This document shows positions 49,517-61,679 of a stretch of 64,000 nucleotides of DNA, piece after piece (within the stretch, counting starts at the first letter, position 1; every line of letters starts with the position of its first letter). Both the position numbers and the translations under genes were made by a program. Below the pieces are notes generated by a model. The model did no database searches. It saw only the letters and a list, made by a program, of their open reading frames with translations, and had not been told where the DNA came from. The DNA is taken from NCBI GenBank assembly GCA_963580455.1, contig OY756970.1:18042001-18106000 (forward strand). The letters run 5' to 3'. Origin of the DNA: Euonymus europaeus (taxonomy: Eukaryota > Streptophyta > Magnoliopsida > Celastrales > Celastraceae).

Positions 49517-50214
49517 TTCCTTTGCATTTTCGTTAATTATATTATGTCCAATTTCTTGCGTTGAAATTTGATAAAGAGACACAGACAGGGAATCGCGAGT
49601 CTTGACACTTGACAATGCAGTGCCCATCCAGCATTCAACATTGGCTCACGCACTCAAGATAGCCATTCTTCACAGACTTCTTGTTCGTCCGGAATAACGA
49701 AGGGACTTTTTTACATCATTATCAGCATCCCAAGTGTTTGTAGCTTGAAGAAACGGCAGCAAAACTAATTAATGCAGCCGAAGATCTCACTTCTGGCTAA
49801 CTGAGGAAGCTATGTTCTTAATTAACTACACCAAAAATATCCAAAAGCTTCATTTTAATAAATGTTTGAATTTGAATTCTCATAAATGGTAATAAGATTC
49901 TTACAGAATCTTTGAACCCATTCTAGCAATACTACTTTCAGTGCCACAGGAGAAGAAACATGGAGAGATTTGACAAGAAGCCCATTATTGTACTTGCGGA
50001 ATTTGATGAAGCTGCGTTGGAAGTTCCAATTCCGCTCTGACGGCGGCAGCAGTTGTGGTCGTTGAAGGGTTGAATCGTCTTTCTAGAGAGACACGGAGAG
50101 GAAAGCCAGGAGTTGCTGCTATTAATGGTGGAGGCCTCGCTACATTATGGCTCTGGAGTCTGGATATGGCTGCTGTTTTCGCTTTTCAGTGTCCTTCGTC
50201 TCTCACGAACATGG

Positions 50215-50945
50215 AGCAGACGGATGACTCGGCGTGAAAGCTGCAGTTCAAATCTAAAGTACGTATTATTTTATGGGGTATTTGGAGGCACAGGAACTCC
50301 AAGCTGTGGAATCAATCTTCCATGGGTCCCACACAGGTGGTATCTTCTAGCTTAGCTTTCCTTGCTGAGTGGGTCACACACAAGAGTGGAGGTATACATG
50401 GCCTAGTAAGGGGGCCTTTGGCTGCACGTACGGTTTGGGTGAAGCCTCCTATATCTCAAGTGAAGTGCAATGTTGATGCAGCAATTAGTTGTGAGGATAA
50501 TCTGACTAGTGTGGGTATGGTGTTGCGTGGAGATGATGGTGGCTTTCTTGGTGCAGTTACAAAGTTTATGCATGGAGTCTCAAGTCCACATGAAGTTGAA
50601 GCCATGGGTCTTTGTGAAGCTATTCGGTGGCTACTCCAGAAGCAAGTTTCTAATGTTATTTTTGAGCTAGATGCCAAGCAAGTAGTTGATGTTGTTCATT
50701 CTTCTCATAGGGATATTTTGGAGTTTGGGAGTATTATTCAAGTGTAAGGATCTTTGTTTATCCGGACAAAATTATTCTACTCGTTTTGTAAAGAGGCAAG
50801 TAAATGCGGTTGTTCAAGTATTAGTAAAGGCGATCCATTTTTATGCTAGCCCCATTATTGGCATATGTCTCGTGACTTTTTGGGTGCATTATTGCTAGTT
50901 GATTATTCTTCTCATCAATAAATAAAAGCAATTGATTTAAACAAA
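50215..50945 (+). pseudogene. LINE RNase H-domain 3' fragment
   Basis: The conceptual product has the LINE ORF2 hallmarks ILWGIWRHRNSKLW followed by an RNase H-like domain (VKCNVDAAIS, GMVLRGDDGG, EVEAMGLCEAIRWLL, ELDAKQVV) in one open frame from 50322 to 50747. A frameshift then leads to the terminal block (STRFVKRQVNAVVQVL). An A-rich tail is present near 50925-50948. The 5' part is missing, as is usual for truncated LINE copies. Confidence 0.75.
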
Positions 50946-51314
50946 AAAACTGATGCAAAATGTTATAAGGCGTAAGTGTAAATAAGTAAACAATTTATAG
51001 TCAATTGTAACATCGTATTTTATTATAAATTATATTTTATTGTACACTTGTAAGTTCTAATCGAATATCATGTTTTATAAACTTAAAAAGCTAGATATAA
51101 TGTTACAATTAAGTAAGATAATATACGCTATATAGTCTTGACTATTTATCACAATTGTTATTTAATTGGGCCGAATTTGGGCTCAACTTAGATTCGGATG
51201 GGTCAGACCTGAAAGCCCATTTGGTTTAAGTTAAAAGAACTTGAGAAGCTATTTCCAGAATCGCAGCAAGCAAAACCACTGTCTCGTTCCCAAAGCCAGT
51301 TTTTTTGGCACAGC

Positions 51315-53183
51315 ATGAAACGCTTCAACTCAGTTGTCTTCAACCTCCACAAGCACACCCATAAAAACATTTTCTTTATAACGAAAGCATTCTCTTCGGC
51401 TTCACAAGAACTCACTAACATAGAAACCGTACAGGTAACGGAGCAACGGTTGCTTGACTCGATCAATTCTTCTCAGTGGCATTTCGTCAAACAGGTTGCG
51501 CCCAATCTTACTCCTTCTCTTGTATCCTCCACTTTGTTCAGTCTCCAGAAAACCCCTGATTTGGTCCTTCAATTCATATCCCTCGTCGAGTCTTATTGCC
51601 TCGATGCTAGAACCAGCTGTGTTGCTATAGGAATCGTCTCTCGCCTACCGTCCCCAAAACCTGCTTTGCAACTCTTAAAGCAAGCCATCAATAATGGCGT
51701 TGCTACTAACATAGAGTTGTTTGATGCGCTGGCGATTTCCCGTGAGGAGTTGGGTGTAAAGGGTAGTATTGTTTTTGATTTTTTGATACGGGCTTATTGT
51801 GAGTTGAGGAGAGGTGACGATGCATTAAAGTGCTTTTATATGATGAAGAAAAAGGGAATTTTGCCTAAGGTTGAGACTTGTAATGACATGTTGAGTTTGT
51901 TTCTAAAGTTGAATTGGACGGATACTGCATGGATTTTGTATGCGGAGATGTTCAGATTAAGGATTAAGTCTAGTGTGATCACATATAATATAATGATTAA
52001 TGTGTTATGTAAGGAAGGGAAGTTGAAGAAGGCAAAGGATTTCATTGGGTTTATGGAGAATTTGGGAGTTAAACCTAATATTGTTACCTATAACACCATA
52101 ATTCAGGGCTATTGTTCGAGAGGGAGGTTTGAGGCAGCTCATGTTATTTTAAGTGCAATGAAAGATAGAGGTGTCGCTCCAGATTCATATACATACAGTT
52201 CGTTCATTAGTGGATTGTCAAAGGAAGGAAGACTTGAGGAGGCATCTATGATGCTTGGAAAAATGAAAGAAATTGGGTTGGTTCCGGATGCAAGGACTTA
52301 CAACGTCTTGATTGATGGATATTGCAATAAAGGGGATTTGGGCTTGGCTTTTAGTTTGAGGGACGAGATGGTTGAGACAGGGATAATTCCAACTGTGTCA
52401 ACTTACAATGTTTTGATTCATGCATTGTTAATGGATTGCAAGATGGATGAAGCTGATCATTCACTTAAAGAAATGGAAGAAAAGGGAATTGCTCCTGATG
52501 TTATAACCTATAACATTTTGATTAATGGGCATTGCAGATGTGGGAATGCAAAAAAAGCCTTTGCTCTTCATGATGAAATGGTGATTAAGGGGATTCAGCC
52601 TTCACGAAAAACTTATACACCTCTTTTATATGTTTTGAGTAAAAGAAACAGAATGAAGGAGGCAGATGACTTGTTTGAGAAGATACAGGGTAAAGGTGTG
52701 TATCCTGATCTCATAATGTTCAATGCTTTGATTGATGGCCACTGTGCTATCGGGAGTATGGAACGTGCATTTGAACTGTTAAAGGAGATGGATATAAAGA
52801 AAGTTGTGCCAGATGAAGTAACTTATAATACCCTAATGCAAGGCCGTTGTAGGGCGGGGAAAGTTGAAGAAGCCCGTGAGCTTCTTGAAGAGATGAAGAA
52901 CAGGGGAATAAAGCCTGATCACATTAGTTATAATACCCTGATTAGCGGGTATAGTAGGAGAGGCGACATGAAGGATGCTTTTAATATTCGGGACGAGATG
53001 TTGAATATCGGATTCAACCCTACACTTCTCACATACAATGCTCTCATAAAAGGTTTGTGCAAAAACAAAGAAGGTGATCTTGCTGAAGAACTACTTAAAG
53101 AAATGGTTAGTAATGGCATTAAACCTGATGACAGCACTTACTTCTCTTTGATTGAGGGAATGCAAACGGTTGATAATTGTTGA
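51315..53183 (+). CDS. P-class pentatricopeptide repeat protein, At2g15630-like
   Basis: An intronless CDS of 622 residues, as is usual for plant PPR genes. An N-terminal basic/Ser-rich segment (MKRFNSVVFNLHKHTHKN...FSSAS) fits a mitochondrial presequence. From about residue 150 there are some 12-13 tandem 35-residue PPR motifs (e.g. VTYNTIIQGYCSRGRFEAA; ITYNILINGHCRCGNAKKA), with no E or DYW domain, so it is P-class. The repeat region and the C-terminus (GFNPTLLTYNALIKGL) strongly resemble Arabidopsis At2g15630, annotated as mitochondrial. P-class PPR proteins bind specific organellar RNAs; the target here is unknown. The frame is uninterrupted. Confidence 0.95.
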   Translation: MKRFNSVVFNLHKHTHKNIFFITKAFSSASQELTNIETVQVTEQRLLDSINSSQWHFVKQVAPNLTPSLVSSTLFSLQKTPDLVLQFISLVESYCLDARTSCVAIGIVSRLPSPKPALQLLKQAINNGVATNIELFDALAISREELGVKGSIVFDFLIRAYCELRRGDDALKCFYMMKKKGILPKVETCNDMLSLFLKLNWTDTAWILYAEMFRLRIKSSVITYNIMINVLCKEGKLKKAKDFIGFMENLGVKPNIVTYNTIIQGYCSRGRFEAAHVILSAMKDRGVAPDSYTYSSFISGLSKEGRLEEASMMLGKMKEIGLVPDARTYNVLIDGYCNKGDLGLAFSLRDEMVETGIIPTVSTYNVLIHALLMDCKMDEADHSLKEMEEKGIAPDVITYNILINGHCRCGNAKKAFALHDEMVIKGIQPSRKTYTPLLYVLSKRNRMKEADDLFEKIQGKGVYPDLIMFNALIDGHCAIGSMERAFELLKEMDIKKVVPDEVTYNTLMQGRCRAGKVEEARELLEEMKNRGIKPDHISYNTLISGYSRRGDMKDAFNIRDEMLNIGFNPTLLTYNALIKGLCKNKEGDLAEELLKEMVSNGIKPDDSTYFSLIEGMQTVDNC

Positions 53184-53992
53184 CCTTTAATGGAAGTTGG
53201 GGTATTTCAAATTAAACGTTCCCTTTTCTTTTTTCTGCATGGAGAAAGGTTCTGGCTTGGAATATTTTGGTACTTCAAAGTACAAAATGTGCCTTGTTCA
53301 GCTCAGATGCTACATCGTAGAGTAAATTATTGATAGTGGACTGAATCTATACGAGCTTCAAAAAGAGGCGTATCTGTTGGTCTTAGAATTTGGACTTTGT
53401 TGTGGAATTGTGCCACATGTTTTCCTTTCATTTCTTCTCCTAATCTATTTCCTATTTTCTGAATAAGATTAGGTATTCGTCTTCTTTCTTGTTTGTGTTG
53501 CAATTTTAGGCTCTAATATGAAGAGCTCGCTGACATTCACTCAAATATCATGTAGAAGAGAGTTCATTCCACCATAATTTCTGCTCTATTCCATTCATAC
53601 TAGCACGGGTTAATGCAAGTTGTTTGATTATAGCAACAATAGAAACGTACTTGGACCAACTTACAAGACCAATTCAAACATTACCAAACAATGACCCAAC
53701 TAATAACATGACAGCAAAAACAACCACGTAGATTAAGAACAACACAGAAAAGCCTTACAACTATCAACAGTTTGTCAGCTTAACAGGCTACCTGCTGAAT
53801 GTAATCTGGGGTTGAAACTAGCAGCAATGTAATAGCACACTTGATAAAAAGATTCTATGAAGTAATGCAAAAGAAATCATGCAAAAGTCCTGCATTGCAA
53901 TTCTATGAAGACTCAACAATCTCAGTAGACAAATTCCTAAGTTGACTTATAAAAGAAAGAGAGAACCTCCCTAGTCCAGCATACTGCATACT
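53184..53992. other. 3' UTRs of convergent PPR and B3 genes
   Basis: No coding sequence is seen. The segment holds the PPR gene 3' UTR on the left and the B3 gene 3' UTR on the right. Confidence 0.5.
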
Positions 53993-56900
53993 CTAGCTTT
54001 GCTCCGGAGACGTGCGAAATAGAGTAACTTGCAGAACATCCTTCTTTATCAACTCAAACACACAGACATCCCCTTTCTTTAACTTGTTATCCCAAATAAA
54101 TTTTGAACATCCACCAGATAAGAGCACGGAACCAGCTTTTGTCTCGTGCATATTCAGAAACCATCCTCTTTCACCAGCAGCCACAACTTCCATGTTCTTT
54201 GGCTTCCCGCTGAGATGCTCCCTTGCATATAAGGCAGGCACATGCTGCACAAACCAAAACAGCAAAAATGCACAACTAAGCACCATCACTGAATATAGGG
54301 TGGAACTTCAAAAGCTTAATTTACATTTCCCTTGTTATTCAAGGACGTACAAATGCTTTTCTATGGAAATCACATGGCTTCATGACAATCATGAAACTAG
54401 GATTCTTTGGCTTCATTGCTCTAGCATCATCCAATGCCCTCCTACTTCCTCCAGACACTTTCAATCGTGTACTGTGATATCGACGATGAGCAATCAGAGT
54501 TGGTGGATCATCATCATCTCCAGTATTTACTGAAAAATCATCTTCAACTGCATTCTATGAATTTAAGAGCCGATAAAACAAACAATAATGTAAATGGCTA
54601 AGGAAATAATTTCTTTGACACGAAGAGGGATGACTATGGATATTAGTTACCTGGATTGACATTTGAATAATCGATCTCACAACCAGACATACCAAATATA
54701 TGGACACTGAACATAGAATCTCCTTTGTAAGCGAAGACTAATACGTGTCCGTAGCCGATTGAATAATGTTCAACAAATTCATGCCAGTCTTCATCAAAGA
54801 AAATGCTGCCATTACTTTTTGTCAATCCTACTTGGCAAACAACACCATCGGCCACAGTGAGGGTTGCAATGCCTGAAAGTTCACCTCGATATTTGTTTAC
54901 GAATTTATGTGGCAGTTTCTGCGGGTTTCAAAATTGGTTAGGACATGTTGAAAGAGGAGATTAAGGTTTCAATGTTTCATTTTACCAACTAGTTATGGAG
55001 TAACAAGACCAAAAGATGACTAAATTTTCAAAAGCAGATATGAAAGAAAAAAATGACTCTTAGGCTATTTTTGGAAGGAGGTTTCGGGAGGTGAGGTTTC
55101 GGGAGTTTTAGGAAATGAGATTTTAAGAGGTTTCATAAAACTTTGTTTGGTAGGAATTTCAAAAAAGAAGTTTCATTAGGTTTTTTAAGTTGGGCATGAG
55201 GTTATTTTTCTCTTTTCACTTTTATTTTATAATAAAACCTCCCCAAACTCTTAAATTGAGGGTTTTGCTTTTACCTTGAGATGGAGGTTTTGGGAGGTTT
55301 CGCAAAACCTAACGAAACTTCCTACCAAACAAGCGTTAAAAACGAAACCTCCCCAAACCTCCTTCCAAACATAGCCTTAAACTTCTAATTGTCATCAAAC
55401 AAGCAATGCTGCTACATTTGGCATGCCAGAGAACATCACAGAGTAGAACTACTAATGTTTATTGTCATTAGCTTGTAAACCTTGCAAAGCCTGAATTCTT
55501 CAATACACAGCCAATCGACCAGAATCCTATGAGACAGGGTCAAACCAGTTGATCTTCCAACCAGATTATGCAGATATAGCACAACACAGATATAATCTTC
55601 ACAATGAACAACAAGAACTTAACAATGACACAGATTAAGTAATTACACAGAGCTGAAGAGCTGAAGAGATGAAGAGATATGGAGGAAGAGAGAAACACAG
55701 CAAATTGGCAAAATTTTGCAACTGAAGAACAGTTTCAATACTGAGTACATTACACCCTAAATGGCTCGAATACAACAGCTATTGTTAAGACAAGTTTCTA
55801 GAGAGAAGCATCACATCATACCCTTGTCAACCTAAGAGCACACGATAATATGCTGACATGGCAACTATTAAACAAACTATAAATAAAACAGCCCATTAAC
55901 ATAATGACACATATTGAATAAATTAACCTCACCAACTCTAACAAAGCTACCATGAATGAAGCATGATTAACAAAGTTACAATTTTAGAGAAAATCAAGAA
56001 ACTGACAATGTCTTGAATAGTGAAGAGCGAGTTACACTACACTCTCCTGCTTGTTTTGGCAATGCATAAAACTACAAAAGAGAAAAACTTCAATCCATCT
56101 TATAACTCAACAGCCACCAGCCACCATTACTGTGTTCTTTATCACCATTTAATGTGTTCTACATATATCACCATGAAGAAATAGATGACAATGAATTTTA
56201 CAGCCAATCATATAAGCATTTTATAAGAAACGAGGGACTGTATAATGGAGCAATCATCCAAGAGAAACAAGGTTCTACTGTATTGTTTGGCACAAAAAAC
56301 TTTGATTTTTATATGAGCTATTAGCTATATTAACTTCACTTTCTTTTTTTCGAGAAGAAATAAGATTTCATGGAACTGAGTAATCATCATGCATCAAGGC
56401 AATACAAGTATTATCAACTTGACCATAAAGTAAAACTCCCAAATGAGCCAAGGAATTCTGTTCATTTATCAGATAGATTCCCTTTTATAAAAACATGCAT
56501 GAAACTTTGAGCAAAGAATCCTTACATCTAATTGACTTGAAGATAAAGGCATTCTTCTTATTCCAGATCATTAGATTGTGAAAAAAGAGGAAAAACTAAT
56601 GAACTCAGCCCATAAGTAGTTATATTCTTGGATTGATTTTGAATTGGAAGTGTAAAATTTTCTATAAAAGTGAATCCCTAACTGGGAGATTTATGAGATT
56701 TCCCAACGTATAATCGACAAGAACATATTTTAAAACTTCAAACTTTAAGCCTTAAATCTGCAAACCCAAGGTTTCCTCATTTTACATGCAGATCATTAGC
56801 TATCATGAATTGGAATTAACGTATATATCTCACAGGATCTCACTTAGTTTTCCATAACAATCTTACACATTTGCATGCAAAGAAAAGCAAAAGAGTTTTG

Positions 56901-57025
56901 AGTGAATTATTGCATACCAGCTTCTTCTCTTCGATTGAATCCTCAAGAATGATCTTGAAGAACTTGAATGCTGTTCCTTCCAAACGCTTCAAAGGCTGCC
57001 GGCTGCTGGATCCGAATAACCGCAT
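53993..57025 (-). CDS. B3 DNA-binding protein with two B3 domains (REM-like)
   Basis: Four exons (56918-57025, 54651-54918, 54351-54547, 53993-54244) give 274 residues, all GT-AG and in phase. The first B3 domain spans about residues 20-118 (FFKIILEDSI, LPHKFVNKYRGELS, GSIFFDEDWHEFVEHYSI, HVLVFAYKG). An acidic/basic linker follows, then a second B3 domain at about 175-270 (NPSFMIVMKP, VPALYAREHLSG, SKFIWDNKLKKGDVCVFELI). This two-domain layout is that of REM-type B3 factors, many of them active in reproductive or meristem tissue. Intron 1 is 2.0 kb and contains a Tourist-like MITE. Confidence 0.9.
55063..55376. mobile_element. Tourist/PIF-Harbinger-like MITE in a B3 intron (314 bp)
   Basis: Inverted ends GGCTATTTTTGGAAGGAGGT (55063) and the complement of ACCTCCTTCCAAACATAGCC (to 55376) differ at one of 20 positions. 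A TTA duplication flanks both sides (55060-55062, 55377-55379), the 3-bp PIF/Harbinger signature. The interior repeats the inverted AGGTTTCGGGAGG motif and is non-coding. Confidence 0.85.
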
Positions 57026-58993
57026 TGTCTTTTTTAAAAATAATGAAAATATTAGTCAAAAGTTGATGCACAATAAGCACACTACAGTTTGACCAACAAT
57101 ATTTGCATTTTTATAACTGATTATCTTAGACCAAATACAAAAAACAACAAAAGTGTTTTTTAAGATTTATTCTTCTGAAAAATAACTTTGCTGTCTCAAA
57201 CAGCTTTCAACAGGATCAGAGATAAAATAAAGACAATTAGTGTTAAAGGATAGATACAAGTAATACCAATCTCACAACTCTGAACAAAACAAAACAAAGC
57301 ACTATCGAGAAGAAGTTAATCTAATTTTGTAAATGCAAGACCCAAGAAGAAGGATATTGCTCACCTCTAATAGGCACTGCCCCCCTCTCTCTGTTTCCTG
57401 TCCTTTGCACAAGGACAATGCTGCCTTTGTTTGTGAAACTTGGAACTGGAGTATAAGCTGATGCACAAATATCACACATTCCTCTTCCCGCAATCCCCAG
57501 TGTATGTGTGCGAGTGGAAGGGGTATAGCAATAATTGGGTAGGTGGAAAAAGCCCAGTACTTTCCATTTTGAGGAACAATTAAGAAACACCTCTGCCATT
57601 ATGTTCTTCCAACTAAAGTAATGCGAACAAGACCCTTGTTTTAGGGCCATGTGCTCTACTGCACATTAGCAATGTATGATGAGTTTTTGAATTGCATGCT
57701 GCCATGCCCATTATAATGAACATCATAAACATGCATCGATGAAAAACTGAAGTGGAGCATGTGACTTTGATACGTCCAGTTTTTGTCTGTTAGCTTCGAA
57801 GTTCCAACAAAACAACTTCTATTTTTGCAGCAAAAAATGGCCAAACCATATGAAACTAATTTCATTAAAGCTTAAAGCCGCCACATGAAATTAGGATATT
57901 ATGTATAATTATGAGATTAGTGTTAAAAAAAATGTAAGTTAATATCATAGAATATACCAAATTTTACTTTTGTTCCTTAATCAGTTTGATTGGCATCGGA
58001 GAACACGAGTTATCTTGAGCAGGACATACTTTTACCGTCTGAAATTTGGGAAGGGTGGCTGCAATGATTTTCCATCCCGCTTCCTTTGAATCACAACCAT
58101 TTAATAAGTATACAACTTGATTAATGATAGAGACATGACTAGCTTTGATTTGAATTAAGTACAAATTTCATGCAATCTAGATTGCTGCCCCTATATAGTT
58201 TACAATTCAGAATTTAAAAATCTATCAATTGCCTAAGAATTGGCAATTAGGCATCATCCCATTACTCAATAAATAAGGTTTAAAAATAATAAAATTTCAT
58301 AAACCCTAGAGAAATGAAAATAAACATAATTCCCTAAACCTAGGATTGAGAAAAAAATTCCCTCATACCCGGATTGGTTTGAATTTAGGGACATACCTAA
58401 TTGATCATATCCGGATTAGTTTAAATTTACGGATACACTTAATTGATAATATCCGGATTGGTTTAAATCCGGACAAGCAAATCGTGTAATAATACAATTT
58501 GAATTAGGGTCCAGAGAATTAAATAATCAGATTCAATTTTTGTGTTTGGACCTAAACTCGATTTTAGACCGGACAAAATCTTTTGTGTTTGATCCTAAAT
58601 TTTGGACATATAACTTAAGTATAAATTTGGTTTAACCCGAGTTCGACAAATTCGATCCACTGAACTGAATAGAGTTTTGCCACCCTTACACCTTTAAAAA
58701 AAAACATAACCTATATGGCCATAACCCATTCCCCATAATAGGACTCCACAATTCGACATTTACTAGTTCTGGTCTTTAGTCGCCTTTCTCCGTTTTGCTT
58801 CTTCTATTAAAAGCCACTAGCAGCATATGAATCAGTATATTTCACATTCCAGGCAGTTCAAACAGGTTGAAGAAACACGACAGACAAGTAGAAACATTAT
58901 TAGTTTATCACATCATGCCATAAACAACACAAGAAAACCTAGTAATACCCAAGTGTACATATCCCAAATCAAAATCAGTACTCCACAAGACCA
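57026..58993. other. Intergenic region with a short tandem repeat
   Basis: The B3 gene promoter lies at the left. Open frames at 57302-57650 and 57964-58164 have no recognisable features. A 42-bp tandem repeat is at 58369-58475. The right end probably holds the 3' UTR of the next gene. Confidence 0.45.
58369..58475. repeat. 42-bp tandem repeat, about 2.5 copies
   Basis: The unit starting CCGGATTGGTTTGAATTTAG begins at 58369, 58411 and 58453, exactly 42 bp apart, with several differences per copy. Confidence 0.8.
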
Positions 58994-59725
58994 TCACAAA
59001 GAGGCAATTGAATCCGAACTAACCCATTTCCAGTAATGCCTCTTGACGGACACTGCCTTATCTGCAGCATTATTCTCCTCGGAATTTGGGTACTCATCTG
59101 CTTCTTCTGTACAGAATTCCACATCTGGCAAACCATCCACCCGAGCATCCACCGAACGCAACACGTAACGAGCTGGCAATCCGGGGTACGAAACAGAATT
59201 CCGCTCCTCCACCTTATTCTGGAACGATCCCGGCAAGATTTCAACGACATCATCCACATTACTGCCGACAAAAATTGGTCCGAGTTCTTCTTTGATAGCA
59301 CGAATCACAGCCTCTTCAGGAGTCTCATAGGGCTTCATCTTTTCCGATAGAGGTCGACAGCGCTTCCTCACGCTACCGTCCGATAATTCCTGATGTGACT
59401 CGACAAGCACTTTATCGTCTTTCCCTAAAATTCTCACCGTGACGACATTGAGGGTACGAAGCGGAGGGGAGGAGTCGGAAAGGGAGGTCTCACCCTCGGC
59501 GAGCTCGAGCCAAAGGTTGTGCACGTTCTTAGTACCGGGTTTGACGCCCCAGGAGGCGAAAGAATCGGAGGGAAGTCTGGGCTTGAGCCAATTGGAAAGG
59601 GACTGTGGATTAGCGAAGTGAAAGTTGTTGGATAGGTTCATGGAGAGAAATTTCAGAAACCGGCCAGGATTTTCCGGCAATTTGGAAAGGTGGGGTCTGA
59701 CGGAGGAGTAGGATGGTGAATTCAT
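58994..59725 (-). CDS. Unnamed plant protein with a Nudix-like motif
   Basis: A single exon of 243 residues. The start is the ATG giving MNSPSYSS; the next codon upstream in frame is not ATG. Residues about 135-149 (ETPEEAVIRAIKEELG) resemble the helix of a Nudix box, but the leading glycine and the exact REUxEE spacing are not all present. Segments such as LWLELAEGET, LNVVTVRILGKDDKVLVES and KRHYWKWV flank it. I do not recognise a named family. It could be a Nudix-fold protein that has lost hydrolase activity, or an unrelated conserved plant protein. The low-complexity acidic run near residue 208 looks disordered. Confidence 0.75.
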   Translation of the reverse strand: MNSPSYSSVRPHLSKLPENPGRFLKFLSMNLSNNFHFANPQSLSNWLKPRLPSDSFASWGVKPGTKNVHNLWLELAEGETSLSDSSPPLRTLNVVTVRILGKDDKVLVESHQELSDGSVRKRCRPLSEKMKPYETPEEAVIRAIKEELGPIFVGSNVDDVVEILPGSFQNKVEERNSVSYPGLPARYVLRSVDARVDGLPDVEFCTEEADEYPNSEENNAADKAVSVKRHYWKWVSSDSIASL

Positions 59726-60521
59726 CGTAGCCACCCCATCTCGATTATCTATTTCATTCTCAATTATTCATTAATCTTTATTCATCAACCGACTATAAAT
59801 TAATATTATTTTATTTTTTTGATAAAAACTCAGAAAATTTAATAATCAGAAGAAGAGTCGGCTAGCAGCAATGCACCTATAAAAAATTAGAGGCACGTGC
59901 CAATGACAATGGCTAGCATATATAAACGAGTTTTCTTTACTAATGCGTTAGTCACTTTATTTGTTTATCTTTTTATTAAAAAATAGAGTAATTTTGTCAA
60001 AATTGATAATACGCCCAAAGTCAGAGGCTTTGAATAATATATCTTATTTATTTATTACCATAACAAATAGGATTTCTGGATTTGTTACCTTAAATTCTGG
60101 ATGACCATGGGAATTGCCATTCTAATCACGCAAAAAATGTACTTTTATTTAATTTTCTATAGGAAAAGTAAAAAAGATAAACAAATAAAGTCAACTTGGA
60201 CACATAAGATAATTAGTTAATTACCCAACATCATATAACCGTTTTGAGCGTATTTGGGCAAATCCTTTGAATGGTTCCCTCATCTTATGAACATCTAGGT
60301 TCTTATTACATCAAACAAAACAAAAAACAAAAAAACAATTTGCATACTTTGAAATCTCCATCCCTTTGCCCAGTTTTTGTTTTTGAGTCCTGTTTTGAAA
60401 ATTCATTGTGATCTTGGTACTTTACTTTTATAAATACTCTGATTTGGATTATTGGGTTGGTGTATAGCATATATAGTTATGTGATCTCTTTTTTTATTTG
60501 TTTATTGTTGCAGAGATAAAG
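59726..60521. other. Divergent promoter region
   Basis: Lies between the divergent Nudix-motif gene and the EXPP1-like gene. No coding sequence is seen. A TTTATAAATA at about 60426-60435 could be the EXPP1-like TATA box. A pyrimidine-rich tract with an AG acceptor at 60513, nine bases before the ATG, suggests a 5'-UTR intron. Confidence 0.4.
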
Positions 60522-61323
60522 ATGACCATGGCGACAAATACAATGGCTGCTATGATCATGAAGGTGGTGGTGGTGATGCTGATGGTTGTTACGACAAATT
60601 CCGATGACAAAAACGATATTTTCAATCCATGTTCAGACTCTAAAGTTCAGAAATCTGATGGGTTTACATTTGGTCTTGCATTTTCGACCAAAGATTCCTT
60701 CTTTTTCAATCAGGTTCAACTATCACCTTGCGATGGCCGCCTCGCCCTTGCCAGCAAGAATGCTCAGCTCTCACTGTTCAGGCCAAAGGTCGACGAGATT
60801 TCTCTCCTTACCATCAATAGCAGCACCTTTGATCCGGCCATGGCTGGAGGATTTATGGTAGCGTTCGCTGGACGTAAGTACGCAGCAAGATCAGTCCCAG
60901 TAATGGTAGCCGACTCCTCTAACACCATAACTAGTTTCACATTGGTAAGTTCATCAAGCATAGACAATATAGTTTTATTTTCTACCTGCTTGAATAACAG
61001 ACATTGTTGAACAGGTTCTCGAATTTCAAGAGGGGACTTTACAAAACCTGTATTGGAAGAGCTCTGGCTGTGATTCATGCTCTGGAAAACCTTTTGTCTG
61101 CCTTGACAATCAAAACTGTGCAGTGGCTACCACTCAATGTAAAGGACATGGTGGAACCATTAATTGTGACTTGAGCATACAGTTAGCATTTTCAGGAACA
61201 GACAAGAATCTTGAAGCACTCAACTCTTGGTATGAGGTCAATAATCTCCGGCAGTACTCCCTCTACGGCCTATTCTCCGACGTCCGTGATTCAATCACCA
61301 ATCCATTTGACAAGCTAATCTGA
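60522..61323 (+). CDS. EXPP1-like secreted protein
   Basis: Two exons (60522-60944, 61015-61323) separated by a 70-bp intron give 243 residues. The N-terminus has a hydrophobic signal-peptide-like stretch (AAMIMKVVVVMLMVVTT). Conserved blocks include FNPCSDSKVQKSDGFTFGLA, SPCDGRLAL, RPKVDEISLLTIN, YWKSSGCDSC and QLAFSGTDKNLEALNSWYEV. Paired cysteines in the second half suggest disulfides. This matches plant proteins annotated 'EXPP1', which are probably secreted or membrane-associated and have no established biochemical role. The start is the first ATG of several in the first 40 bases, so the N-terminus is slightly uncertain. Confidence 0.88.
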
Positions 61324-61679
61324 ATCCATAGGCCAGAGTTCAAAGTCCAAAAAAAGGATATATAGCTCATTTTGTATGAATCAGCATTAAAATTCTAATA
61401 AATACAAGAAGAGTCTGCCTAGTATCTTTGACAAAATCTGCAAACCCATGCCTTTCTATTGTACTTCACAAAATATTGGAACTATCACGTCGTACACAAG
61501 TGCTCGATATAAATTGTCCCCATTGACCAAAGAGGGAATACATTTGGCTTTCAAAATGAGTCATCTGGCATCTTCAAGCATTAAGTTGTCCAATGAGAGT
61601 AGCTAACTTCAGGTAAAATTTGAGCGGCTTTAAACAGCTTATCATCATTAGTATTCAGCAGTCCAAGATGATAAACTGT

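Noticed and set aside
57302..57650. Open frames upstream of the B3 gene
   Set aside because: No domain; they could be 5'-UTR or random sequence. No splice support to join them to the B3 gene.
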